A stretch of DNA of 64,000 nt from Burkholderiales bacterium (GCA_022841915.1 JALHQN010000001.1:248001-312000), one strand, 5' to 3'. Numbered from the stretch's first letter, positions 1-11,995 are shown. Program-made: numbers and translations. The notes: a model not told the origin generated them from the sequence alone.

Positions 1-924
1 CGCGGGATCGAGCACGTCAGGCCGGTTGGTGGCGGCGATCACGATCACTCCGGCACTGCCCTCGAAGCCGTCCATCTCGACCAGCAATTGGTTGAGCGTC
101 TGCTCGCGCTCGTCGTTGCCGCCGCCCAATCCGGCGCCGCGCTGGCGACCGACCGCGTCGATTTCATCGATGAAAATGATGCAAGGCGCGTGTTTCTTCG
201 CCTGCTCGAACATGTCCCGCACCCTTGCGGCGCCAACGCCCACGAACATCTCGACGAAGTCAGATCCGGAAATACTGAAGAAGGGTACCTTCGCCTCGCC
301 GGCAATGGCCTTCGCAAGCAGCGTCTTGCCCGTACCCGGACTGCCCACCATCAGCACGCCGCGAGGTATCCGGCCACCAAGTTTTTGAAACTTGCCCGGG
401 TCGCGGAGAAACTCGACCAGTTCCGAGACATCGTCCTTGGCCTCTTCGCAGCCCGCCACGTCGGCGAAAGTTATGGTGTTGTTGCTCTCATCGAGCATGC
501 GAGCTCGGCTTTTGCCGAATGAAAACGCACCACCGCGCCCCCCGCCCTGCATCTGGCGCATGAAGAACACCCAGACGCCGATCAGCAACAGCATCGGGAA
601 CCAGGAAACGAAAATGTTCATCAGCAGCGACGGCTCTTCTTCGGGCTTCGCCTCCACGATCACGCCTGCCTTGAGAAGATCGCTCACCAGCCAGGGATCG
701 GACGGCGAATAGGTGGTGAACCGCTCGCCACTGCGCTTGATGCCCTTGAGTACACGCCCCTCGATCGTCACCTTGGCGATCTGCCCCTGCTTCACCTCTT
801 CGATGAACTGGGAATACTCGGTCGATTTCTGCGCCGTTTGACGCGTGCTGAATTGATTGAACACCGTCATCAGCACCAGGGCTATGACGAGCCAGATCGC
901 TATGTTCTTGATGAGATTGTTCAA
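1..924 (-). CDS. ftsH: FtsH, ATP-dependent zinc metalloprotease (N-terminal part, cut by window edge)
   Basis: Membrane-anchored AAA+ protease that degrades misfolded membrane proteins and short-lived regulators such as sigma-32. Only the first 308 codons are in the window; the rest of the AAA module and the HExxH protease domain lie beyond position 1. Seen: a transmembrane helix near residues 5-23, a periplasmic stretch, a second helix near residues 97-118, a Walker A motif GSPGTGKT near residue 194 (Ser where Pro is often found), Walker B IIFIDEID near residue 248, and the second-region-of-homology start [11 protein letters not shown] place the start at a TTG (922-924), with AGGA about 6 nt upstream, because no ATG fits the family N-terminus. 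It follows rlmE on the same strand after 73 bp, the usual rlmE-ftsH pair. Confidence 0.95.
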   Translation of the reverse strand, partial: MNNLIKNIAIWLVIALVLMTVFNQFSTRQTAQKSTEYSQFIEEVKQGQIAKVTIEGRVLKGIKRSGERFTTYSPSDPWLVSDLLKAGVIVEAKPEEEPSLLMNIFVSWFPMLLLIGVWVFFMRQMQGGGRGGAFSFGKSRARMLDESNNTITFADVAGCEEAKDDVSELVEFLRDPGKFQKLGGRIPRGVLMVGSPGTGKTLLAKAIAGEAKVPFFSISGSDFVEMFVGVGAARVRDMFEQAKKHAPCIIFIDEIDAVGRQRGAGLGGGNDEREQTLNQLLVEMDGFEGSAGVIVIAATNRPDVLDPA

Positions 925-997
925 AATCCAGTCCTAGACAGATCGATGGAGACCCGAATCGATTCTAACCCCAACCCGGCCGACACGACAGCCGCGC

Positions 998-1618
998 TTA
1001 CCGGAAGACGCCGCGGCACAACACGTACACCTCGCTCGAGTGGCTGCGCGATGCAGCCGGCTTGCGAATGAGGACTTGCCTGAACACCTGCTTCATATCA
1101 CGGATTACGGCGTCGAGGCCTGAACCATGAAAAACTTTGACCAGCAAGCATCCATCCGGTTTCAGCATCCGTCTGGCAAACACGACCGCCAGCGCTATCA
1201 ACGCTTGTGATCGCGCCTCGTCCGCCGAGGCGATTCCCGTTAGGTTGGGGGCCATGTCGCTGATCACAAGGTCCACGCCCTTGTCCCCGACGAGATCGGC
1301 GATTTTCTGCTGGACCGATTCGTCGTTGGCGTCGCCCAAAACGAAGTCCACGCCCTTGAGCGGCTGAAGCGGCAGGATATCGAGCGCGACCACGCGTCCC
1401 GATGGGCCGACGCGCTCACGCGCGACCTGCGACCAGCCGCCCGGTGCGGCCCCCAGATCGACGACGCTCGCTCCGGGTCGCAGCAACCGGTCCCGCTCGT
1501 CGATCTCCGACAGCTTGTAGGCCGCGCGTGAGCGGTATCCACTGCGGACCGCCTGCTTCACGTAGGGGTCGTTGACGTGGCGGCGCATCCATTGATTGGC
1601 TGGTTTCTTTCGACTCAT
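998..1618 (-). CDS. rlmE: 23S rRNA 2'-O-ribose methyltransferase RlmE (FtsJ)
   Basis: SAM-dependent methyltransferase that modifies the ribose of U2552 in 23S rRNA late in 50S assembly. The 206-residue length matches the family. Seen: the SAM-binding loop VVDLGAAPGGWSQ near residue 52, and the family's catalytic K-D-K-E set as K35 (in AYKL), the Asp of ISDMAPN, the Lys of LLVKVFHG and the Glu of SSEVYVL. The gene starts 15 bp from the divergent yhbY start, so the two share a very short control region. ftsH follows 73 bp downstream on the same strand, as in many proteobacteria. Confidence 0.96.
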   Translation of the reverse strand: MSRKKPANQWMRRHVNDPYVKQAVRSGYRSRAAYKLSEIDERDRLLRPGASVVDLGAAPGGWSQVARERVGPSGRVVALDILPLQPLKGVDFVLGDANDESVQQKIADLVGDKGVDLVISDMAPNLTGIASADEARSQALIALAVVFARRMLKPDGCLLVKVFHGSGLDAVIRDMKQVFRQVLIRKPAASRSHSSEVYVLCRGVFR

Positions 1619-1625
1619 CTAGAAT
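1596..1625 (+). promoter_or_regulatory. Candidate sigma-70 promoter for yhbY
   Basis: TTGGCT at 1596-1601 and TAGAAT at 1620-1625 are separated by 18 bp. The -10 box ends only 8 nt before the yhbY ATG, so transcription would begin at or next to the start codon and the message would be leaderless or nearly so. No Shine-Dalgarno sequence is visible in the gap. The -35 box lies inside the divergent rlmE gene. Inference from consensus matching only. Confidence 0.45.
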
Positions 1626-1633
1626 GGCTGCCT

Positions 1634-2110
1634 ATGTCTGAAACCACGATGCCCGAATCGCCCTTGCCGGGAAAAACACTGCGCGAACTTCGCGCCAGGG
1701 CCCACGCGCTCAAGCCGGTGGTATGGATCTCTGAGAACGGAGCCACGCCGCCCGTGCTTCGTGAGATCGACCGTGCATTGAATTCCCACGAATTGATCAA
1801 GATACACGCCGCAGTCGACGGGCGCGCCGCCCGCGAGGCGCTGCTCGACGATTTGTGCGCCAATCTCGGCGCTCAGCCCGTGCAAGTGATCGGCAAGATG
1901 CTCGTCGCTTATCGACCCAATCCGAAAGCCGCGCCAGCCCAAGCGCAGCGCCCGGCCGCGAAGCGATCTCCCGGAGCGGCGGCGACCAAGAGTCCCGCCA
2001 AAGCAGCTCGCAAGACGGCAAAATACCCTGCGCGAAAGCGCCCGACCACCCGTGCTTGGCCGACGCCCAGCCGGAAATCCGCCAAGGCGCCGTCGCGCCG
2101 CACGAAATAG
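1634..2110 (+). CDS. yhbY: YhbY-family CRM-domain RNA-binding protein with basic tail
   Basis: CRM-domain protein; the family binds pre-50S ribosomal particles. The start ATG at 1634 is the one matching the family N-terminus (TLRELRARAHALKPVVWI follows within 15 residues); an upstream in-frame ATG would run into rlmE. Residues about 12-97 form the CRM domain with the sequences ALKPVVWISENG and ELIKIHA and the C-terminal GKMLVAYRP. Residues about 98-158 are a low-complexity tail rich in Lys, Ala, Pro and Arg, making the protein 158 residues against about 97 for the E. coli protein. The tail probably adds nonspecific RNA affinity. Divergent from rlmE, convergent with greA. Confidence 0.9.
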   Translation: MSETTMPESPLPGKTLRELRARAHALKPVVWISENGATPPVLREIDRALNSHELIKIHAAVDGRAAREALLDDLCANLGAQPVQVIGKMLVAYRPNPKAAPAQAQRPAAKRSPGAAATKSPAKAARKTAKYPARKRPTTRAWPTPSRKSAKAPSRRTK

Positions 2111-2129
2111 CGGCTCCAGTCATCGATTT

Positions 2130-2153
2130 GCTACCGCCATCGCTGCCGGTAGC
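2130..2153. terminator. Inverted repeat between convergent yhbY and greA
   Basis: GCTACCG (2130-2136) and CGGTAGC (2147-2153) form a perfect 7-bp stem around a 10-nt loop in the 50-bp gap between the two convergent genes. The U-tract is poor on both strands (GTTTG on plus), so a bidirectional terminator is plausible but weak. Confidence 0.45.
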
Positions 2154-2160
2154 GTTTGAA

Positions 2161-2633
2161 TCAGAGGTACTTCACGCCCAGGATTTCGTACTCGCGCGTG
2201 CCACCGGGCGTATTGACTTCGACCACATCGCCGGCATGCTTGCCGATCAGCGCACGCGCTATGGGCGAACTGATGGATATCTTGCCCAGCTTCAGATCGG
2301 CCTCGTCGTCGCCCACGATCTGATAGGTCATCACCTGACGCGCGTCCATGTCCTCCAATTCGATGGTCGCACCGAATACACACCGACCGTCCGCGTCTAG
2401 CAGAGCCGGGTCGATGATTTGCGCGTTCGCCAGCTTGGCCTCTACTTCGGCGATCCGCGATTCGACGAATCCCTGCCTTTCTTTCGCGGCATCGTACTCG
2501 GCATTTTCAGACAGATCACCATGCGCTCGCGCCTCGGCGATCGCAGTGATGACGGACGGTCTCTCGACCGACTTCAGCTGGTGTAGTTCGGCGCGAAGCT
2601 TCTCGGCGCCCGTAACCGTCAACGGTATGCGTT

Positions 2634-2637
<4 letters not shown>
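2161..2637 (-). CDS. greA: Transcription elongation factor GreA
   Basis: Binds the secondary channel of RNA polymerase and stimulates cleavage of backtracked transcripts. At 158 residues it has the standard length. The N-terminal coiled coil starts [18 protein letters not shown] and includes the acidic tip around [15 protein letters not shown]; the C-terminal FKBP-like domain includes [18 protein letters not shown]. The ATG overlaps the last 4 bp of carB, so greA is translationally coupled to carB and is the third gene of a carA-carB-greA operon, a common betaproteobacterial arrangement. Confidence 0.97.
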
Positions 2638-5862
<3,225 letters not shown>

Positions 5863-5879
<17 letters not shown>

Positions 5880-7017
5880 TGCTGGCCTGGCCTTCCCGCT
5901 GCTTCATCATGTTCACGAACCGATCGAACAAGTAGTCCACGTCGTGCGGACCAGGACTCGCCTCCGGGTGCCCCTGGAAACAAAACGCCGGCCTGTCCTT
6001 GAATGCGAAACCCTGCAGACTGCCGTCGAAGAGGGAGACGTGGGTGACTTCCACGTTGGACGGCAGCGATTCGGCGGGCACTTCGAAGCCGTGGTTCTGG
6101 CTCGTGATCAACACCCGCTTGGTCTGCAGATCCAGGACCGGATGATTGGCCCCATGATGGCCGAACTTCATCTTGCGCGTACGCCCGCCCGCGGCGAGCC
6201 CGAGCAACTGATGACCAAGACAGATCCCGAACACGGGAACATTCGATTCCAGCAATGCGCGTATCGCTTCGATGGCGTAATCGCAGGGCTCCGGATCGCC
6301 CGGGCCGCTGGAAAGGAAGACCCCGTCGGGCGCCAAAGCCAATACATCGCGGGCACTGGTCTGGGCAGGCACCAAGGTGATCGAGCAATCACGCGTGGCG
6401 AGTTTGCGCAGAATGTTGCGCTTGACCCCGAAATCGTAAGCGACCACATGGCGCTTGGGTTGCTGCTGGAGTCCATAACCGGTTTCCAGACACCATTGCG
6501 TCTCGGTCCAGGAACCACGCGACTCGCAAGTCACGACCTTGGCCAGATCCATTCCGGCGAGGCCGGGGAAGGAGCGCGCTTTGGCAAGAGCTTGCGCCTC
6601 ATCGATCTCACCGGCCATGAGGCAGCCGTTTTGAGCGCCTTTGTCCCGCAATATCCGGGTCAGCTTGCGCGTGTCGACATCGGCAATGCCGACCACGCCC
6701 TGCTGCTTGAGGTAGTCCGAGAGCGTCATTCGACTGCGCCAATTGCTCGGGGTCATCGCAAGCTCGCGAATGACGAGCCCTGCAGCGTTGATGCGGCTCG
6801 ATTCGACGTCCTCGAGATTGATCCCCGTATTGCCGATGTGGGGATAGGTCAGCGTGACGATCTGTTTGCTATACGAAGGATCGGTCAGAATTTCCTGATA
6901 ACCGGTGATGGCCGTATTGAAGACGACCTCGCCGATCGACGTACCGGTTGCTCCGATGGAGATCCCTCGCAGGATCGTTCCATCGGCTAGGGCGAGTATG
7001 GCTTTAGGGGCGGACAA
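5863..7017 (-). CDS. carA: Carbamoyl-phosphate synthase small (glutaminase) subunit
   Basis: Hydrolyses glutamine and passes ammonia to CarB. The C-terminal class-I amidotransferase domain shows the nucleophile loop [12 protein letters not shown] and the later GHPEASPGP His/Glu motif. The frame stays open to a GTG at 7080, but the family N-terminus begins at [13 protein letters not shown], directly after a TTG at 7015-7017 with GGAG about 8 nt upstream, giving 384 residues. I therefore prefer TTG 7017; ATG 7071 or GTG 7080 would add 18 or 21 residues translated from a GC-rich hairpin. First gene of the carA-carB-greA operon, preceded by a good promoter. Confidence 0.95.
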
Positions 7018-7049
7018 GGCGCGGCTCCGGGAGACAGCAGACGTGCAAA

Positions 7050-7076
7050 GCGGGATGCGCCCAAGGCCCATCCCGC
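7050..7076 (-). promoter_or_regulatory. Hairpin in the carA 5' leader
   Basis: Read on the minus strand, GCGGGATG (7076-7069) pairs perfectly with CATCCCGC (7057-7050) across an 11-nt loop, followed by TTTGC. It lies between the predicted transcription start (about 7085) and the TTG start at 7017. The short U-run makes it a weak terminator, but an attenuation or translation-control role is possible. Pseudomonas carA is known to be controlled through a transcribed leader; homology to that leader is not claimed. Confidence 0.5.
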
Positions 7077-7091
7077 TCACGATTTACACAA

Positions 7092-7120
7092 ATTATAGCC
7101 GACCCCCAAAGCCCGGGCAA
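7092..7120 (-). promoter_or_regulatory. Sigma-70 promoter of carA-carB-greA
   Basis: On the minus strand TTGCCC (7120-7115) and a perfect TATAAT (7097-7092) are spaced by 17 bp. It is the best consensus promoter I found in the window. The predicted start of transcription is near 7085, giving a leader of about 68 nt before the TTG codon. Confidence 0.75.
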
Positions 7121-7362
7121 TTTGCACCCTCGAATCGACGCCGCTTTCAGCGTCTGCGCCGCCTCATTCCGGTCCAACGGACGGCTCCGAAGGTGCCTGC
7201 TGCGTCGCCGCAGCCAAGATTCTCGCAGGCTCGCGGGCCCAGCGACGGGCCAATGCGCTCAAGCCCGGCAGCCATTGCGCCGACACCGCTTCCAGACCCC
7301 CACAGCGAAGGAAGCCCGACGTGTCCGACCGCTTATGCACCATACAGCCGGAGAACGTCACC

Positions 7363-7539
7363 ATGGTTCGTGTCTTCGGCATGGGCATGCTGGCGGCCTC
7401 GGCGATCGCCATAGCCACCGGCAAGGCGTATTGCCGCGGCCCGATCCTGCGCGAGGAGCAACCCTTGACCTACTGGATGACCGTAGCGTCGACCAGCCTG
7501 CTCGGCGTGATGTGCGTCCTGGGCTCGTTCGTCTGCTAG
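7363..7539 (+). CDS. Small two-helix membrane protein, unknown function
   Basis: A 58-residue frame that starts at ATG 7363 with GGAG about 8 nt upstream. The frame also extends to a GTG at 7321, but that has no good ribosome site. It has two hydrophobic segments: roughly residues 3-21 (VFGMGMLAASAIAIATG) and 37-57 (WMTVASTSLLGVMCVLGSF), joined by a polar loop containing YCRGPILREEQP. I do not recognise the family. It stands alone between carA and dapB, pointing the opposite way to both. The clear ribosome site and membrane-like composition argue for a real gene; its small size keeps confidence moderate. Confidence 0.5.
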   Translation: MVRVFGMGMLAASAIAIATGKAYCRGPILREEQPLTYWMTVASTSLLGVMCVLGSFVC

Positions 7540-7571
7540 ACATGCGCGTGGCCGCACGACGCGCTCGACGC

Positions 7572-8372
7572 TCAGGTCAGGCCCAGGACATCCTGCATGT
7601 CGTACAGTCCGGTCGCTTTGTTCCTCAGCCAACGCGCAGCGCGCACCGCCCCTTGCGCATAGGTGGCACGGCTGGCCGACTTGACGCTCACTTCGACACG
7701 CTCGCCCGTCCCCGCGAACATCACGGTGTGTTCACCCACGATGTCCCCGCCGCGCACGGCTGAAAACCCGATCGTTGCAGCGTCGCGCTCGCCGGTGACG
7801 CCTTCGCGCCCATAAACTGCGCATTTCTGCAGATCCCGCCCAAGCGCAGCAGCGACGATCTCCCCCATGCGCAGCGCAGTGCCCGACGGGGCGTCGATCT
7901 TGTGTCGATGATGTGCCTCGATGATCTCGATGTCGTAGCCGTCGTTCAGCACCTCGGCCGCCGTGGCGATCAGCTTGAACACGAGGTTGGTACCCACGCT
8001 CATGTTGGGCGCCATGACGATGCCGATATCGGCCGCGGCCTCGGTGATCATGCCGCGCTGCTCGGGAGAAAATCCGGTCGTGCCCACGACCATCTTGACC
8101 CGCTGTGCGCGACACGCACGCATATGAGCCAAGGTACCCTCGGGCCGCGTGAAGTCGATCAAGACGTCGGCACCGACGACGACCGCGTCGCTGAATTCGC
8201 TCACCCTCACCCCGCAGGCAGCGCCGACGAGTTCGCCGGCATCCCTCCCCATGCAAGGACTCCCCGGTTGCTCGAGAGCGCCATGCAGACTCAGATCCGG
8301 GGCCTCGATTACCGCCTCCAGCAACGCTCGCCCCATCCGGCCACTCGCCCCGGCGATCACCACTTTCATCAT
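7572..8372 (-). CDS. dapB: 4-hydroxy-tetrahydrodipicolinate reductase
   Basis: NAD(P)H-dependent reductase of the diaminopimelate/lysine pathway, needed for peptidoglycan. The 266-residue length fits. Seen: Rossmann start [18 protein letters not shown], the catalytic motif [17 protein letters not shown] near residue 155, and a C-terminal [11 protein letters not shown] ending. The start has two adjacent ATG codons (8372 and 8369); I use the first. bamE lies 9 bp upstream on the same strand, so bamE-dapB probably form an operon. Confidence 0.97.
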   Translation of the reverse strand: MMKVVIAGASGRMGRALLEAVIEAPDLSLHGALEQPGSPCMGRDAGELVGAACGVRVSEFSDAVVVGADVLIDFTRPEGTLAHMRACRAQRVKMVVGTTGFSPEQRGMITEAAADIGIVMAPNMSVGTNLVFKLIATAAEVLNDGYDIEIIEAHHRHKIDAPSGTALRMGEIVAAALGRDLQKCAVYGREGVTGERDAATIGFSAVRGGDIVGEHTVMFAGTGERVEVSVKSASRATYAQGAVRAARWLRNKATGLYDMQDVLGLT

Positions 8373-8381
8373 CTGCGCTCC

Positions 8382-8861
8382 CTACAAACCAATCTTGTCC
8401 AAAAGTCGGCCGAAGAACCCTTTCTCCTCGACCGGGGCTGCCGTGGGTGTACTCGCCGATGGGGTGGGCTTGTTCGGCGCCTCCGCCCCACCGGACATCG
8501 GACCGGACGCCGCCGCGACGACATCGCCCTCGATGGTCTTGAGAGTATCCCCATCGAACAAGAGGATGAGACGCCTGTGCTCGGCCACTTGCCCGGCTTT
8601 CTTGTAGTAGTAGACGTAGTCCCAGCGATCCTGCCGGAACGGATCGACGATCGGCGGCGTTCCCAATACGAACCGCACCTGCTGGCGTGTCATGCCCGGC
8701 TTGAGCTTGGCCACCATCTCCTGCGTGACCACATTGCCCTGCTGGATATCGATGCGATGCGGCGAGATCCCGGGCAACATCGGAACTTGCTGGCACGCAG
8801 TCAACATGACCAACGTCACCAGGCCGATCACTTTACGGTAAGTCGAATCAGAAACGATCAT
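8382..8861 (-). CDS. bamE: Outer-membrane assembly lipoprotein BamE (SmpA/OmlA)
   Basis: Lipoprotein subunit of the Bam complex that inserts beta-barrel proteins into the outer membrane. Starting at ATG 8861 gives a signal peptide (MIVSDSTYRKVIGLVTLVM) and lipobox LTAC, with the acylated Cys near residue 23. The SmpA/OmlA domain follows with LKPGMTRQQVRFVLGTP and RWDYVYYYK. The frame continues to a TTG at 8891, but AAGG sits about 8 nt before 8861. The last 50 residues (Pro/Ala/Ser-rich linker, then EEKGFFGRLLDKIGL) extend past the core domain. It is divergent from fur, an arrangement known in other proteobacteria. Confidence 0.93.
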   Translation of the reverse strand: MIVSDSTYRKVIGLVTLVMLTACQQVPMLPGISPHRIDIQQGNVVTQEMVAKLKPGMTRQQVRFVLGTPPIVDPFRQDRWDYVYYYKKAGQVAEHRRLILLFDGDTLKTIEGDVVAAASGPMSGGAEAPNKPTPSASTPTAAPVEEKGFFGRLLDKIGL

Positions 8862-8874
8862 GGGAGTCGCCTTG

Positions 8875-8903
8875 TTTCCAAGGACGTTCAAACTGACTAT
8901 GAT
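8875..8903 (+). promoter_or_regulatory. Promoter of fur in the bamE-fur divergent region
   Basis: TTTCCA (8875-8880) and TATGAT (8898-8903) with a 17-bp spacer, placing the transcript start near 8910 and the fur ATG at 8937. The region also overlaps the upstream part of the divergent bamE frame. No clear Fur box was recognised here. Confidence 0.6.
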
Positions 8904-8936
8904 AGCCGGAACCTACCTAAAGCCGCCAAGGCAGAG

Positions 8937-9374
8937 ATGAACTCAAGCGACGAGCTGAAGAGCAGCGGCCTCAAGGCGACGTTGCCGCGATTGCGCATCC
9001 TGAAGCTATTCGAGAGTGCGGCTCGTCGGCACATGAGTGCCGACGACGTCTATCGTCTGCTGATGCAGGAGGATGTGGATATCGGCTTGGCCACCGTGTA
9101 TCGGGTGCTGACTCAGTTCGAACAGGCAGGGCTGCTGAAGCGACATCACTTCGAGGGCGGCAAGGCGGTGTTCGAACTGAACCAGGGCGGCCATCACGAT
9201 CATCTCGTCTGCTTGCAGTGCGGCCGGGTGGAGGAGTTCTACGACGCCGAGATCGAACAACGCCAGGAAAACATTGCGCGGGAGCGCGGATTCGCCATCC
9301 ACGAGCACTCGCTGTACCTGTACGCAGACTGCACCAAGCCGAACTGTCCGAACAAGAATACGGCGCGGTCCTGA
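8937..9374 (+). CDS. fur: Ferric uptake regulator Fur
   Basis: Metal-dependent repressor that blocks iron-uptake genes when Fe2+ is bound. 145 residues, typical length. The N-terminal winged helix contains LKATLPRLRILKLFE and the recognition region GLATVYRVLTQFEQAG. The C-terminal dimerisation and metal domain contains HHDHLVCLQCGRVEEF and the late Cys pair in DCTKPNCPNK. The ATG at 8937 follows GGCAGAG; the frame is open much further upstream, but only antisense to bamE/dapB. Convergent with recN with a 9-bp gap. Confidence 0.97.
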   Translation: MNSSDELKSSGLKATLPRLRILKLFESAARRHMSADDVYRLLMQEDVDIGLATVYRVLTQFEQAGLLKRHHFEGGKAVFELNQGGHHDHLVCLQCGRVEEFYDAEIEQRQENIARERGFAIHEHSLYLYADCTKPNCPNKNTARS

Positions 9375-9383
9375 GCGCAACCC

Positions 9384-11060
9384 CTAGCCGGCACCGTCTC
9401 GCGCATCACGCAGCATTTCCTCGGCGTGGGTCAACGTGGCTGCGGTGATCTTCAATCCACCCAGCATGCGCGCGATCTCCTGCACGCGCTGAGGTTCGTC
9501 GAGCAATTCTACGCTGCTCGACACCGCACCCGATCGTTCGAGCTTGCTGACCCTATAGTGCTGATTGGCGCACGAGGCCACTTGCGCGAGATGCGTCACG
9601 CACATCACTTGGTGGCGCGCACTCAACCTGCTCAGCATCCGCCCGACGATCTCCGCAACCCGCCCGCCGATACCCACATCGACCTCGTCGAAGATCAGCG
9701 TCGGCACCTGCGCCACCTGCGACAGCGCCGTCTGTATCGCCAGGCTCAGTCGTGACAACTCACCCCCGGAGGCGACTTTGCCCAGAGCGCCCGGTTCGAT
9801 GCCTGCGTGCGACGCAACTCGAAACTCCACGCGCTCCATCCCGCTCGCACTCGGCTCGTCGAGCGCCTCCAGCAGGACGCTGAACTTGCCGCCGGCCAGC
9901 GCCAGATCCTGGATGGCGGCACTGACCTGACGCCCCAGCTTCGCTGCCGCCTTCCTGCGCGCCTGCGTGAGGGTCGAGGCGAGCGTCGCGTAGGCGGATT
10001 TCGCGTCGACCACCTCGCGCTCGAGGCGACTCAGATCGAGATCGAGATCCAGATCGGCAAGCCGCCGCCTGGCCTCGTCGAGCACAGCAGGCAGTCGCTC
10101 GGGCTGCAGGTGGTACTTGCGACAAGCGTCGTGCACCGCCTGCAAGCGCTGCTCGACATGGGCGAGCCGCTGCGGATCGATGTCGAGCTTGGAGCGGTAG
10201 CGCTCGAGCGCATGCACGGCTTCCTGCAATTCGATTTGCGCCGCGCCCAAGAGATCGGTCACGTCCTTCAGGCCGGGATCGAGGTCGCAGGCGCGTGCGA
10301 GCTTGGCGAGGACGCCATTCAGAAGCCCCAGGCTCGAGTGTTCGGCCTCGGCCAGCACGTCCACCGCCTCGGCGGCGGTCTCGATCAGACTGCTCGCATG
10401 CGTCAGGCGGGCATGCTCGGCGTTCATCTCCGCCCAACCCTCGCGCTGGAAATCGAGCTTCGAAAGTTCATCGACTTGCCAACCGAGCGCGTCTCGCTCC
10501 CGCGCGAGGCGCTCGGCATCACGGCGCGCCGCATCGAGCCGCGCGGCGAGCCCGAACCAGTGCCGGTAGGCCGCGCCCACCTTCGCAGCGAGTTGATCGC
10601 TGCCACCATAGGCATCGAGCAACTCGCGCTGGCTCGCTGGTCGCAGCAAGGACTGATGCGCATGCTGCCCGTGGATGTCGAGCAGCATCTGCCCCAACTC
10701 GCGCAGTTGGGCGACAGTGCTCGGATGCCCGTTGATGAAGGCTCGCGAGCGCCCACCTGCATCCACGATTCGGCGCACCAGGCACACGCCCGGATCGCCC
10801 TCCAAGCCCGCCGTCGCCAGCCACCTCGCCACTTCCGTCGCATCCGAGGCGTACTCGAACTCGGCGCCGATCTCGGCCTGCTTGGCCCCTGCCCGAACCA
10901 CCCCGGCCTCGGCTCGCTCACCGAGCACGAGCGACAGCGCATCGACGAGGATCGACTTGCCGGCACCCGTCTCCCCGGTCAGGACGGTGAACCCGCTATC
11001 GAATTCAAGCTGACTCTCGTCGACGATGACGAAGTCGCGGATCGTGATGCGTCTCAGCAT
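9384..11060 (-). CDS. recN: DNA repair protein RecN
   Basis: SMC-like ATPase for double-strand break repair. I start it at ATG 11060 because the family begins MLRRITIRDFVIVDESQL; the open frame to 11276 overlaps nadK antisense-free sequence but is unlike RecN. 558 residues. Seen: Walker A GETGAGKS near residue 32, a central coiled-coil region (about 160-360), the ABC signature region VASGGELSRLSLA and Walker B LIFDEVDVGIGG near residue 465. nadK lies 55 bp upstream on the same strand, a conserved nadK-recN pair. Confidence 0.97.
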   Translation of the reverse strand: MLRRITIRDFVIVDESQLEFDSGFTVLTGETGAGKSILVDALSLVLGERAEAGVVRAGAKQAEIGAEFEYASDATEVARWLATAGLEGDPGVCLVRRIVDAGGRSRAFINGHPSTVAQLRELGQMLLDIHGQHAHQSLLRPASQRELLDAYGGSDQLAAKVGAAYRHWFGLAARLDAARRDAERLARERDALGWQVDELSKLDFQREGWAEMNAEHARLTHASSLIETAAEAVDVLAEAEHSSLGLLNGVLAKLARACDLDPGLKDVTDLLGAAQIELQEAVHALERYRSKLDIDPQRLAHVEQRLQAVHDACRKYHLQPERLPAVLDEARRRLADLDLDLDLSRLEREVVDAKSAYATLASTLTQARRKAAAKLGRQVSAAIQDLALAGGKFSVLLEALDEPSASGMERVEFRVASHAGIEPGALGKVASGGELSRLSLAIQTALSQVAQVPTLIFDEVDVGIGGRVAEIVGRMLSRLSARHQVMCVTHLAQVASCANQHYRVSKLERSGAVSSSVELLDEPQRVQEIARMLGGLKITAATLTHAEEMLRDARDGAG

Positions 11061-11115
11061 GCTGATCGGAACGTGCTCTCGGACAGGCCTGAATGCAGGA
11101 ACAGGATGCGTGGGT

Positions 11116-11988
11116 TCAGTACGCTTCGCTCCAGTGCAGCTTCTCGCGCAACATGTGATAGTAGCTGTAGCCTGGAGGATGAAGCAGCCGTATGCAATGA
11201 TCGAATCGCTTGACGACCAGTCGATCGTCCTCGCGCAAGGCAAAATGCGAGTGGTTGTCGAAATGAGCCAGCGCATCCAGCGCGGTGCGCATGGTGATCT
11301 CGATCGTGGCGTCGCTCGATACCGCGATCGGGCGATTCGACAAGGTATGCGGACAGACGGGAACCAGTGTCATCACATTCACCGACGGATGCAGAATCGG
11401 TCCGCCCGCAGACAGCGCATAGGCGGTCGAACCTGTCGGCGATGCGACGATGATGCCGTCGGAGCGCAAACTGTAGACGAACTGGCCGTCGATATGCACT
11501 TCGAACTCGATCATGCCGCCCTTGACGCCCTTGCTCACGACCACGTCGTTGAATGCAAGCACCTTGAAGCGACGCGCGCCCTCGGTGTAGACCTCCGCGG
11601 AGAGCAGCATGCGCTCCTCCACGCTGTAATTGCCGTCGAGAATCTGGCCGATCGTCTCGCACATCGTATCGAGCGAGATATCGGTGAGAAAACCGAGCCG
11701 GCCGAGGTTGACGCCCACCAGCGCCGTGTCGAAGGGCGCGAACGTGCGCGCAATGTTGAGCATCGTCCCGTCGCCCCCGATCACGATGGCGAGATCGGCC
11801 TGCTTGCCGACATCCTCCAGGGGCAGGACGGTGAACTGGTTCGGCCCGACGTGGCCGGCCGTCAGCCGGTCGAGCAGGATGTTTACACCCCGACCCTCGA
11901 GGAAGCTCGCCAGCCGCAACAGCGGCTCCACGATGTCGGGACTGTTGTACTTGCCGATCAAGCCGATCGTTCGAAATGAAGCGCTCAT
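11116..11988 (-). CDS. nadK: NAD kinase
   Basis: Phosphorylates NAD+ to NADP+ using ATP or polyphosphate. 290 residues, usual length. Seen: the diagnostic GGDGTML motif near residue 70 with its catalytic Asp, the following GVNLGRLGFLTD, and the conserved SPTGSTAYALSAGGPI near residue 180. The ATG at 11988 has no obvious Shine-Dalgarno site but a TACAAT hexamer 7 nt upstream. Followed by recN on the same strand. Confidence 0.97.
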   Translation of the reverse strand: MSASFRTIGLIGKYNSPDIVEPLLRLASFLEGRGVNILLDRLTAGHVGPNQFTVLPLEDVGKQADLAIVIGGDGTMLNIARTFAPFDTALVGVNLGRLGFLTDISLDTMCETIGQILDGNYSVEERMLLSAEVYTEGARRFKVLAFNDVVVSKGVKGGMIEFEVHIDGQFVYSLRSDGIIVASPTGSTAYALSAGGPILHPSVNVMTLVPVCPHTLSNRPIAVSSDATIEITMRTALDALAHFDNHSHFALREDDRLVVKRFDHCIRLLHPPGYSYYHMLREKLHWSEAY

Positions 11989-11995
11989 GCGCTCG

